Shown piece after piece: positions 30,146 to 43,000 of a stretch of DNA of 64,000 bases (positions are counted from its first letter, which is position 1; each line of letters starts with the position of its first letter). Position numbers and translations under genes: made by a program. Where the stretch lies: positions 698,174 to 762,173 of the forward strand of contig JAPZVO010000024.1 in assembly GCA_029962745.1 (NCBI GenBank), given 5' to 3'. Below the pieces are notes generated by a model, which did not search any database, was not told where the DNA came from, and saw only the letters and a list, made by a program, of their open reading frames with translations. This DNA comes from Echinometra lucunter. Lineage: Eukaryota; Echinodermata; Echinoidea; Camarodonta; Echinometridae.

Positions 30146-30430
30146 GTGGAGGGGTCGTGTTCTAGTGGATACGTCGCCGGACTGTATATCATAAGGTTGG
30201 CGGTTCGAGTCCTGCCATGGCACCAATGTCTTTTGGCAAGACATTAATCTACAATTGCCACTCTTGACCCATGAATAGTAAATGGGTACCTGGTAGGATG
30301 AATTTCCTTGAAATGCTAGAGCGCCTTGCTGCCTTGCTAAGGCAGGGTTAATAACAGTGGAGCGCCAGGAGCGTCAATTCTGATGGACATGAGCGCTATA
30401 CAAGAACCCACTATCATTATCGGTATTATC
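30146..30430 (+). mobile_element. tRNA-derived SINE
   Basis: A box TCTAGTGGATACG and B box GGTTCGAGTCC lie 35-40 bases apart in a tRNA-like head. They are followed by a non-tRNA body with AAATGGGTACCTGGTAGGAT and GGACATGAGCGCTATACAAG, a 3' domain of the kind common to marine invertebrate SINEs. Confidence 0.8.
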
Positions 30431-32835
30431 TTTGTTATGTTCACTGAACACACCTAAAAGCAGGTGACAAAAGACATCTACGGTGTTAATAGTTCACGAA
30501 GTATATATTTCAACAATAATGCTTAATGAGAAATTGTGAAAAAAGGAGAAGATGAAATTGTAAACATCATGAACATTGTAAAGATACAACATGCAGCCGG
30601 TGAAAGAACATAAAACCTACGTATTTATATACTACGTCTTTCACTCTTAGAAAAAAAAAATTGTGCTGATTAGAACCTTTTCTTGTCCCACTTGGAACCT
30701 TGAAGGATTCTGCAAAGAACCATTAAAGGTTCTCTGAAGGGTTCTGAACGGGTCTTTAGAATCATTATTGGTTGTAAGTTGTACATGGAACCTTTTGGGG
30801 TTCTTAAAAATATATATATATATAGGGGCGGCCTTTTTTTGGGGGGGGGGGGGGAGGGGATCTGCGACTGTATATAACTTACAGTCTAGCTCAAATTCCG
30901 AAGACTAATAAGCAAGCATGATGAGATGGGGTATGATTTAACTCTTTGCCTGCTGAATTAATTCTGAGGGGATAATAATGACAATTGCTCTTTAAATATT
31001 TACTTTGAACTCTGATCTGCTTTCCTTAGAGCGGTATTGATGCAGGTCATTATTCCTCAGATATCACTTAGGCACACTAGCTGGGTTTTATTTCTTATGG
31101 CACAATTGTATAAAAGGAGAAAACTTATTATTGTTAAATTTAATTGTACGATTGTGCCAATAGTTGACAGAAACTTGCAAAGAGTTAATCATGCTTCTAC
31201 TCCCTGATTGTACATACAGACTATAGACTAAAATTTGTTCCATGTTTAGAGGTAGTTCTGAGCACTCCATTCATTCATCTGTTTTGACTTTGTTCATCAA
31301 ATACCTAGGTTGAAACTTGAGGCTGCATTTGCGTCTGCAGCCACATCAATAATTTCGGAAATGTACGGAATATGATTGCTTGTTGAATGAAAATGAAGAA
31401 AATGAACGGTACAATGTGTGTATTCTTATGTATTTCTATAAATATCAGTTGTATTTTGAGAACTGAGAAATAAAATGAACTAATCTGATTTGTAAACCTT
31501 GGTCTGCAAAGTTAAAAAATTACTAGTATTGTTCCTACTGTTCATACTTTGTACATGTACTTTGCATTTATCACAATTCAGGTCAACTTTCAATCTTGTC
31601 TTTTTTCATTAACAGACTGAAAGGAGTTAGCTTCATCTCTTCAGTGCATTGGACCCCTTTGGAGATCTGTCTTTCAATGAATGAGGTGTCATGGCCCTGT
31701 GTGCAGGAGGGGGCAAGGGGAGCAGTGGCCCAACTCATCAATTTTTAGACTTGCATGTTTTTTACTGAAAATTTTCAAAAATTCCACCAAATATTTGCAC
31801 CAGATCCTTCAATATATATCTTAACCCACCATGTTACAATTAATGTTACATAAGTTACATGTGTAATTTCTTGGGGTTGAGGGTTAGGTGCAAGATCATG
31901 TAATTATTTGAAGGAACAAGCAAGGAAGGGAGTGATCAGTAACCAAGTGGTTGAGATTGCAAATTGAATGATATAGTTCACACTTTGGGTAGAATTTGGG
32001 GAAAATTTTGAATGAAAAAAAGTTGAAGATTTTCAGGGGAGGGGGGCTGCATAAGGATATGCCTACCACCCAAACCTTAATTTAGCTTTAATCTGTAAGG
32101 AATTAGATTAATTTGGGTGTTGAGTTACATGAATCCTAAACTAAATGAAGATGAATTATCTGAGAGGGCTTTCTAATAATGTCACCATTTCGTATAACAC
32201 GACTAATTGCTCCACAATTCAATTCAAATTTGTTATACATTCCACAATTTTGGATTATCATCAAAATATTTTACAATGTCATTGAACAAAGTTACAGAAC
32301 AAGTGATTGTATTATTTTTTACAAACTGCTCCTCCCCCATAGGTGTGTGTGGATTATTTGAAACTCTTACAGCAGACTGTTCTTTCATTAGGAATTGAAA
32401 ATTTATATAATATTATGTAGACTGTAATTTGGATTGATTGATGGGTATGTAAGTTACAAAATCACTGTTTTCAGTTGTGTTATAATTCATTTTATTCATA
32501 ACTTCTGAAGGGATGTAGAATAGCTCGTTCTATGTGAGTTGTGCACAAAATCTGACTAAGTGCTCTGTTAAATATTCATTTACATATCTAAGTATCATTT
32601 TAAAGTAGAAAAGGATTCAATATGGCCTTGGTACATTGTAATTCAAATTACTAGCATTAAACGATAGTGATGTAAAACTCTATAGTCTACTTTCATTTTG
32701 TCGCAAGTTCTGAACAGAGTATATGATTAGAAAAATTGTTATGATTAATATGAAATATATTTTACTTGCAAACGATGATTGAAGGCTGATCTAGTTTCCC
32801 TTATATCAGAATGAACTTATAAACATGTAATCACC
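30431..32835. other. no gene supported
   Basis: AT-rich. 30690-30800 has repeated GAACCTTT/GGTTCT words (a small inverted repeat, AAAGGTTCTCTGAAGGGTTC). 31620-31690 has an acceptor-like site and a short open stretch (LKGVSFISSVHWTPLEICLS) too weak to call. Confidence 0.45.
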
Positions 32836-33570
32836 ATGCAGAAAAATAATCATTACATAGCAAATCTATATGTATTTTGACTGCAAGTTTAGTTTGACAC
32901 TGATCACGCAAATCGTTGCAATTTTTATAATTTGTATATCAAAGAAATCTATAAGGGGGGGGGGGGGTGAAATTGAAGCAACCAGGGTGCATGAAGGAGA
33001 GGATGCGTTCAAAAGATATGGAAAGAGAAACAGACAGATACAGAAATAAAAAGATGAAAAATCATCCTTCCACGTATTATCATCTCATGTGATTACCCCC
33101 CTACCCCCCCCCCCGATTATTGGTGGTTGTAAAGAAAAAAAATATTTGGCATTTCGGGGCATTTCCTTGAAAGTCTGTTAATGCATTGAAAGAGATAAGT
33201 AGCTGGCCTATATCAATAATTTGATAATGCAAGCGTATTCGTTTCAAACAGCCTGTAGATCTGTTTTTTTTTTCTATTTAAATCGATAGGTTAAATTTCG
33301 ACAGATTGGAACCTAATTATCACAATGAAATTAAATCATTTACGTGCATCATCAAAGGATGAATATCAGTGATAAAAAAGGATTTAGAAGTTTCGTAATA
33401 CGCATGCGCACTGATTCAATGGCAATAGTATTTGCTCTTCATCATCGATGCAATTTAGAATTCTTAACGAGAAAATTGTTTTAAATTAATTTTTACCCGA
33501 TACTTCGTCAATTGAAGGTAGGTTTTTCACGAATGTTCGCGTAGAAGTGTCTTATGTCAATGACCACAAG
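32836..33570 (+). repeat. dispersed repeat, copy 1
   Basis: CATGCAGAAAAATAATCATT, AAGCAACCAGGGTG, ATTTGGCATTTC, TTGGAACCTAATTATCAC and TTACCCGATACTTCGTCA all recur in reverse order and complement at 63190-64000. No coding frame seen; a G run and a C run sit inside both copies. Confidence 0.85.
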
Positions 33571-33949
33571 AGCTAAAAATCAATTTCTTAAGATCCGAGT
33601 TGAATCGAATAATGTCTGGATCGGGCAAGTGAAAAAAAAATTGTAGAGGCCTGCGCCACTGAGCGCAGCCTCAAACCATACATTTCTCCTCGGTTCGGGC
33701 ATTTAAAAAAAATTCCGGCCTCCCCTACTGGAGAATGCTGGATCCGCAGCCCCTGTGAGTTTGCGAATCATAGGGTGCGAATGCAGTTAACTTCATTTCT
33801 TTAATTAAACATTCTGTTGTTGTTTTTTTAACCAGGTTCTTTTTCATCATAGAAAAGAAAATATTATGTTCTCTATTTACAGTTAGTTAAATGGTTTCAG
33901 ATGTGGAATTAATATAAAGCAAATATTTTTCATCACCTTCCGGTTTCAG

Positions 33950-34084
33950 GCAATGAGACAAACTATCACTTCCTCGGCGGTCTAACGTTAGATCTAGATG
34001 TAGCCAGACCCGACGCCATGCGGAGCACGGCGTCGGACAAAGACACGCACAAAATTTTGGCGAACCCTTTCGGTATCCCGGAAG
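33950..34084 (+). CDS. candidate exon of the VPS9-domain gene
   Basis: CGGTTTCAG acceptor; two bases, 44 codons and one base (NETNYHFLGGLTLDLDVARP to ILANPFGIPE), donor GTATTC. The GC-rich coding-like stretch stands out from its flanks. Its exit phase fits the exon at 42255, giving GIPE-D-LSMSERD. Confidence 0.5.
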
Positions 34085-37000
34085 GTATTCGGCATTTACA
34101 TACATAGACTTTATGTGCGAGAGGTCGAATTTCCGGTTGACCCTCGGCGGAGAGAACCAGTGGCGGCACCAGGATTGTTAAAGTGGGGGGGGGGGGGGGG
34201 GGGGGGGCAAATGGAGGGCAAAAGAAAATGTTGGGGGGCAGGGGCAGTCAATTTTTTTTGCGTGTATGGAAAAATCGAGCGTGAAGCGCGATTTTAGTTG
34301 CTGGCGTAAATCCACTTTGAGGAGTGGGGGGGGGGGGTTTATAATTGAATTTTTGGACCTTTTTTTTCCTCTTACACACATCAATTTTGCGAGCGAGCAA
34401 AGCGAGCGAACAAAAAATAACCGCTTTTTTGTTTTTAATCACATTTTTTTCGAATAAATATTCGGAAATATGACGAGCGAGTGAAGCGAGCGAGCCAAAA
34501 ACAGCTACTTTTCTTGTTTTTAATCGAAATTTTGAAGAGCGGAAAGTGGTATTGTAGAGCACTTCACAGCTTGAATATGATACTTATGACAACATCTACT
34601 TATTTACAAATTACTGCATAATTTTTTTTTTCAGTCCTCAAAATTTCGGGGGGGGGGGGGGCACCTGCATGGGGGGGGGGGCAAAGCTTCTGAGTGCCCC
34701 CCCCCCCCTTTTTGCCGCCACTGGAGAGAACAAAAATTCCGAGTGCAGATGAAGCAATAAATCATCGTTTTTTGGTAAGTTCTAAGTCATGTAAGTTGTC
34801 AAAATAAATATGAGAAGTGAAAAAACATAAACAAATATTCAATTTTAATTAAGATAATGTCACTTTTGTAGCTGAGGGAATTCAGCTTCATCACAAACTC
34901 GATGTTGTCGCAATTTTTGCAGCGGGTTCGCAATAATTTCCTATGCCCGCTTGCGCGTTTCCGTTTTACACCGTTGCCTAGGCATTTTCGCGAAAAAATC
35001 CTACAAGTGCTCTGGTGAAAGAGTCTAAGTCCTCAGCGCACATATAGACGTCAGCCAAGACATCCACTGCATGCATGCACATAATAACGTGCGCAAACGA
35101 GCTATCTACAAGTTATCTACGAGTTATCTACACTCCATTTCTCTATGACTAGGGCTGAGCCTGATCTTATCTACAGGAGAAAAAAAACAATGAAATACAT
35201 AAGGAAAGAGAAGAAGACAGACGGAAGGAAGAACAAATAAAAACATACGGACATAGGAGAGGATAGATGAGAGAAGAACAAAGAAATACATGAAGAACAG
35301 AGGATACAGAATTCATTGTATTCATATTTTTTTTGTCTTCTTTTATCTATACCTTTCCCTTTTCTTTATGGACTTCTAGGCCTAGATGGATCCATCTTTC
35401 TTTTTACATTTCTTTTGGTAATCCTCTCATCTGTTTTTTCGCCTTCAGTTCCTTAAAGGCCCCTTTTCCTTCTGTATTTTTTTTCTTTGCTCATCGATTT
35501 CTCTCTGTATACGTACACGATAGCCACGTGCGCCGCTGGTCGTAATGAGAGAGCTGAAAACCGAGAGATTCATCTCTAGGTAGACCTATAGACCAATTTC
35601 ACAACGCAAGAGGGCAGCAGATTGTTCGACACAGTTCGACATACTGGGGTGGGCGCTCCAAGTTTTATAGTACACAAGTCAATGGCGCGTTATGTACATT
35701 CGTTCGATTTTTTGTCTATTTTGACCAATATATGCAGATTGATTTTAATATTTGCAATGAGAAATTATCAGGGAAGTTCAGGTCGCAGCTGTGCGGTGCT
35801 CAAATGCCACAAGGATTAGAGAAAGTTTAAAAATTGGAAGCTAACTGAGTGCGAAATTCACTCGCTTTTGACTCATGAAGCCTGTTTGTGTGAGAAGCCG
35901 TACTCCCTACACTGGTTTCCGTAAGCAATGTGAAGGAATTCGTCGCCAGTGGGTAAAAACATCAACAGAAGGGACTTTTAAGTCAAGAAACATATCATTA
36001 TGTACTTTGGCGTAAAATTCAATGAGTGAAAACTTGACTTTGTAAACAGGGTAAGATTTAGGGCTCCCGTTTACTACGGCTTCTATGCTGCAATCGAACT
36101 TTTACTGACAAAACTAAGTTGAAAAACCATCGAAATTACAAAAATACATCATACCTTCATCCGTCAGATATGACCATTGTCTTACCTCATCTACCCATGT
36201 ATCCATGCTTTATTATTGATCTAGAATAAAGTAAATGGAACAATATCGGGGCATATCTCATATCTTACATTCATTTTGCACACAGAGCCAATCGCGGTCA
36301 GCGCGCTTGCCCACAGCAGCAATGGCGTCGCCGATAGAGGGCCGAATACATAAACCGGCCGTGAAATTGGTCTATATGTGGCTGAAGGGCTGAACGAAAC
36401 CTAGACTTTGAAACCAGCACGTTTGATGCAATTAATCGAAAAACTGCCTAGGCTACGGTGTAAAACGGAAACGCCCGCTTGTACAGCGCTGTGCATCTAT
36501 ACTTACTGTAACTGTTAGATGTAACTGTTATCAAGCTACACGCTAAGATAGCTAGCTGCATCCAGATCGCCTCGGAAGTGATAGTTTGACCATCACCTTC
36601 ACCAATGGTGATTTTTTGCTTATTAGAATTTTACATTAGGCACTTACGAGTAGGTCTGTTATGTCTGTATTGACGACTTCAAGTTATACTTCAGCAGGAT
36701 CTGCTATTTGAATACCTCACGATTCTCCTTCCGAGCTAGCTTCTTTTCGTCCGATCCACACAAGTTCATGAAGTTAGCGTGAGTGGCTCTGATAAGTGAT
36801 AGTGATACCGTACTGTACTCTGTACTGTAACTGTTAGTGTTAGTCCTAGAAACTATAAATTTGTAACCTAATTTCTAAATGTAGATCTAGTACAGTTTCT
36901 AGTCACAAATAATCTCGGTCAAGATGACCGTACCGCACCCTGAGTCTATACACGCACGGTATGATTCATGCACAGAGATTGCGTAATGCCTTTGGCTTTG

Positions 37001-40000
37001 CCTCCAAAGTTACTAGTAGTTCAAAATGAGCATTGAGCTAGCTGCTAGCTACAGCCTGCGTACTTTAAGCTTGTAACCATCTATCCACTGGAGAATCTCT
37101 ACGTATTCTCTGTGTTACCTGAACATCACGGCCTATAAAAACACCATAAAAATAATTTCGGTCCCTTAGCGACAGGAGAGCCCTTGAGCGACAGTACGAC
37201 GAATGCGAGACATACGAGAGGATGACGAACACACAATTAAGAAGGAGGAGGAGGAGGAGAAGAAGAAGAAGAATTAAGGAGGAAATAGAGGAGGAGGAGG
37301 AGGAGTAGGAACAAGAACTAAAGAAGAAAAAGAAGGATAAGAAAGAAAGAAAGGGCTAGAAGAAGATCATGAAGAAGGAGAAGAAACTTAGAAAAAGAAG
37401 AAGGAGGAGGAGGAGGAGAAGAAGAAGGATAAGAAGAAGGGAATCAAGGTCGAGCCTGGAGCTAGAGGCGAAAAACAGAAGAAGGAGGAATAATTCGAAA
37501 GAAAGATTAGAATAAAAAGAATGAAGGAGGAGGAAGAGAGAAAGGAGGAGTCAAAGAAAAAGAAGAAGAAGAACTTAGAAAAAAAGAAGACGGAAGGAAT
37601 TAAAAAGAAGGAGAAAAAGACTCGGAAGAAGAAAAAGAAGAGGAGGAAGAAGAAAAAGAAGAGGAGGAAGAAAAAGAAGAACAAAAGGAATCGAAGGAGG
37701 GGAGAAGATTAAGAACTTGGAGGAGATTAAGACCGAAGAAGAAGAAAGAAAGAACGAAAGAAGGAAAGAAACGGAAGGAAAGCCCCGATTTATTGTTATT
37801 AAGTTAAATTTTTCTGTTCTTGTCGTTCCTCGGGTCGCATGATATCCTTTTGATTGCAAATTGTTTTTGTACTCTGTAATGTTTTCTTTACCGAATAAAT
37901 GATAATAATAATGAATTATTAAAAAGAAAGAAAAACCGAAGAATAAGGACCGAGAAGAATGAGAAAAGGAAGAATTAGGGAGGAGGATTAGGCAGGACGG
38001 AGCCAATGCAGGACTTCTAAAAGAGGGAGCACAGCCTATAGTACGTCAGTAATTTTCTGACAATAGGAATTTTTTTTCTCGAACAAGGAAAAAAAAAATT
38101 ATCTGGGCCGGGCGTTTGATTGGCCGCCGGCTCTCAGCCAATCAGATGCTTATAATCAACAGTTGTCTGTAAAAAAAAAAAAAATCACTGACAAGACACT
38201 TGCATGATGAAACGTGGGAGGGGGTGGTTTCAAAAAGGGCAGGAGAGCACGTGTCGGAAATGGCTTTTGCTAAACACTCGGGTCGCGTCGCGCTGGAAAA
38301 CACTTGGGTCGCGGCCACAGTCGTCTTCTATTTCTGTGGTCGCGGCTCGTTGGGTATGGTGCTCCAAATGTTAACTAGGTTATTCGGTCCAAAACTAGTC
38401 AGTGTATGTACAGTAAACGACTAGAATATTCATAGCCACGCCTAAATGGATCCTCCCGCCCTCTGCTATGCACACACTAAGGAAACAAAGTCAATGGCCG
38501 GACGAATTGAATATAGCAGGATTAATGCCTGCTTAATGATGAGATATCATAATTATAAATCCTTTCTGTTTAATTATTGTAGGAGGTTTTTGTTGCAAAA
38601 TCGTCTATTGCATTTCACTTTGTAACGAAATGGTTCACTGTTAGAGTTTTGAGTGAACTTTTGACACCAAGTTGTGGAGCCTTTTGGACCAAATAACTTA
38701 GATAATACTTGGCGCACCATACCCAGCGAGCCGCGACGCGACCCGAGTGTTTAGTAAAAGCCTCGGAAATGCCCCCTCCCTAAATCCACTGGACCAGGCT
38801 CAACAGAAAAATCTGCCCAGTTGCAAGAGTAGCAGTTTTGACTTTGGATGATGAAGAGATCTCTGCTTAACTTATAGCGAGACACATTCATCAATCTCAT
38901 TATTAAGCAGGGTAAGAATCCATATAACTGTATAAGAATGCAGGCCTGTCCTTAAAGGAGAATGGAACCCAGGCATCAGGGTGCTCTTAGAGAATCGAGA
39001 TGACTAAGAAGAGTAAAGGGTAAAAATTTAAGCAAAATCGGACGATCTGTTCAAAATTTATGAATTTTGAAAGTTTAGGTAATCACTATTTTGGGGATCC
39101 TTGAGTTGGCAACTTTAACAGCATCTGTGATGTCATCGTGGACAACTCTCCATTCATTTTGTGCATAAATTTTCAAAAAATTGATTTATATGAAATTTCA
39201 AGTCAGGAATCAACAGGATTCTTCCCAAAATGCTTGTAGAATTGATGTAGCCATGTCATACTCAAACAATAAATCAAATGAATTTCTGTTTTTGTTGAAA
39301 ATGGAGAAAATGTGAAATTCTGTGTACAAAATGAATGGAGAGTTGTCCACGATGACATCACAGATGCTGGCAAAGTTGCCAATTCAAGGATCTCCATAAT
39401 AAGGATTTACTTAAACTTTCAAAGTTAATAACTCTTGAACAGTTTGTCCGATTTTGCTCAAACTTTCACTATTTACTCTTCTTGTTCTTCTTCATTCACT
39501 GGAAGCACACTGATGTCTGGGTTGAATTTTCCTTTAACGGAAATTCTCTTGTATTTTGTTTTTCTTTTCAAAATTGAATAAGACGATGGCTTATTAGTGA
39601 TCGAGTAAAGCATTAGATAGGCCTACTTCTCCTGGTGCATGGAGAAACTTCACGTGAAGTTTTCAAGGTGCACCATGTAATATTTTCAACGGAATATGAG
39701 CCTCACCCGCTTAGCCAGGGGCGGTGGGGGCGGTCGCCCCCCCAAAACCTTCCCAAACAAAAAGAAAAAAATAAAGCAAGAATAGTTGTGGCTTTAAGTC
39801 ATTAATCCTAGAATTGTAAAAGAAATTAGTAAATATATCGCAAATCATCTGTCCTTTAATTTCAATTTAACCTTTTCAGTCGGAAATATTCCTGACAGTT
39901 CGAAAATTGCAAAAGTCATTTTTATTCACAAGAAAGACGACGTCTATTCTTACTATTAAGAATTATTGTCTTATTACAATATTACCTCTCTTTTCTAAAG

Positions 40001-43000
40001 TTCTCGAAAAGACTTTATTCGTTCTTGTGCAAACATCTTGAATGACAATCATTTTGGATTTAGGAAAACTCATTCGGTTGACATGGCACTGATTAAGCTT
40101 ACTGATTCTATTTGTACTACTTTTGATGGTAAAGAAAATTGTTTAGGAATATTTATTGACCTGTCAAAAGCATTTGATAGCCTATATAAACCATCACATT
40201 TTGCTACACAAACTTAAGAAGAATTTCCTTACAATGGTTTGAAGATTATTTACACAACAGGAAGCATTTTACTTTATTCCCGTCATGTTCTGGCTTGTTC
40301 ATTCTGGCGTTCCGGCGTTCCTCAGGGGTCTATTTTAGATCCGCTATACTGTTTTTGATTTATACCAATGACATTACATCATTTATATCAGTGACAATTA
40401 CAAAGCCTCTACCAAATTTCAATATTTTCTATAAGCAGATGATACCAACCTTCTTTCCTCCAATAAGGATTTACACCATTTATTTATTCTGAACTCCAAA
40501 AATTTCTGATTGGTTTTCTACAAACAAACTTTTTTGTATAAGTATTGAAAAAACTACACTGTAAAAAAAATACCGTAAAAATTTCGGTGGAAAGTCGTGC
40601 AGCAAGTTGCCACCCAATTACCGTAATTTTTACGGTTGAACTGTATTGTAAATTAAGGCTTTCCACTGTGTATTACGTAATAGTTACCGTTATTTTAACA
40701 ATAAAATAAAATAAAATGGGCCAACCGTTAAAATAACGGTAATTATTACGTAATATACAGTGGTTAGTCGTAATTCATAATACAGTCCAACCGTAAAAAT
40801 TACGGTGGAAAGTCGTGCAGCAAGTTGCCACCCAATTACCGTAATTTTTACGGGTAATTTTTTACAGTGTAAATCATGCTTTTTCAGACAAGGCGCTACA
40901 ATGTTTCTCACAATTTTGACATCAAAATGAACTCTACCAAAATAGAAGAGGTACGCGTTACAAAAATTTTTGGGGTGCTTGTAGATAATAATATACTATC
41001 TTGGAACAATCATATTTCGAATTTAGAAATCAAATTATCAAGAGGTATCATGAGCAAATTGGTCTCTATATTTTGGCATCTAATGTCATCGTGTTTATGT
41101 TGTACAATACGCTTATTTCTTGCCTTAATTATTATAGCGTGCATGTTTACATATCGAATTTTCTGTATGACGGCCCAAAAATAACTCAAGCGTCTGCTTT
41201 TTCTGGCTGAGGTCTTATCAGATTATTCTAAAATTTTGATTTGAAACAACTAGCTATGATTATTATGCCCAATCTCCAATCTCTTTTTATTTTCCAAGTT
41301 ACATGTCATCGGTCTTCCGTTTTTACTTTTCTATTTAGTTTCTATTTTTTAAAGTAACGTCTATGTATATGTTTTCCTTTTGTACTTGTACATGTACTAA
41401 TGTTTCTTGTTTAGAATTGTATTTTTTTGTATTAATCACATTTCTATGATCTGTTTGTGAACTTTGAAATTTATAACCTTGATTTTATATCTATCTTTAA
41501 TGTTGAATTAAATTGAATTGAGTTGAATCGAATAATGTCTGGATCACGCGATGTACAAGGTCCACGCGAGCGGATGGAATGTTGTCAACAAAACAATAAA
41601 AGCTCTTAATATTATGCAGTGGCGTAGCTACATATAGACGTTAATATCAGGAAAGGGGGGGGGGGGAAATCGCAGCTTACGATAGTCCATGGCCACCCCC
41701 CCCCCCACAACCGATATTTTCTAGGCCATTGTTGACGATTGTGCAGTGCTACGTCTTTCTACTGGCTTTATTGGAAAATTTGATTATTACCTGAACTGTG
41801 GCTGACCCTTTTCCCCTGTTAGATATGGGTCAGAAGATATAGGGGCATCTTGCCCGTTTACCCCTCCTTTGAATACGCCAGTGAAAGACGTGCATGATTT
41901 TGGCAAATAATAGATTTGTAAGCATATTGGTCTGCGGAAACGAGCATTCGAAATGCCCTCTCTTGTGGTAGAAGGGGATCACAAATATGGGTAACTAGTG
42001 AACACTATATAATTTTGAACGCCACTTGCTATATCGTCAACTTGCCATATTTTTCCATTACTGGATTGTGTAAAGAACCTGGTACTGCTAAGCATATTCC
42101 AATTTAATGGCGGATTTGGAAATTTTTGAATTCGGTAAAAATCCGTTTTGATTTACTTTAATAAATTATGATTATAAAGATGTGTATAACTAACATGTTT
42201 GTATAAAATTTATTCGAAATCATTGATATCATACTTTCATCTTGCTCACTGCAGATCTGTCAATGTCCGAGAGAGATGGACTGCGTCTTCTACAGGAAAT
42301 CGAAAAGGCAAGTGTATTTTATTTGCGATGGGGCATGGCCACCAAGACAGACAGTATTTCCTCATACTAAAGGGTGATGGGTGGGCACTGACATCACTCC
42401 AAGAATCTGACCCCCCCCCCACCCTCCCCCGCATCATGGGCGTATATTATGCCCAAGATCGTTGTAGACTCAATAAGTGCTTTTTATTAAAGAACATACG
42501 CAGGGGTCAATTCCCGTGGGGATGGGTAGAAATTGAAAAAAAAAAATCCCTCTCTGCCACCTCTCCCTATCCCTTTCCTTTATCGATCGACCAAATAGTT
42601 CTCTTGTCCTCTCATTTTCCTTAATGATATTATAATTCCTTCTTCTGCTCCTTCATTTTTTTCTCCTCCCTTTCCTCCTTTCTAGGTAAAACTATGTTCT
42701 TTTGCTTCTCTCCCTCCTTTCTAAGCACGATCCCCTATATATGGGCCCGCCCTTGCATGTTTTTGTTGGTTTGATGTTTTTTGACGAGTCTTAAAGAAGA
42801 GTTGGTGACTTGGTTATACTTAAACTTATAATTATGCAGAGTTGTTTTAAGGGCTAGACTGAGTCTACTAAGACTCACAATTATCAACGGTTTCACGTAG
42901 AGTTTCTTTTTTTTTTTTGGGGGGGGGGGAGTAGCAAGTGAGCATTTTTCCAACTATAATAATATTCCAACCATGTATATCTCAAGTGAGGAAATGATTA

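Noticed and set aside
37388..38006. Long Phe/Ser/Leu and Lys/Glu open frames
   Set aside because: Produced by the purine tract; no start context, splice sites or family features.
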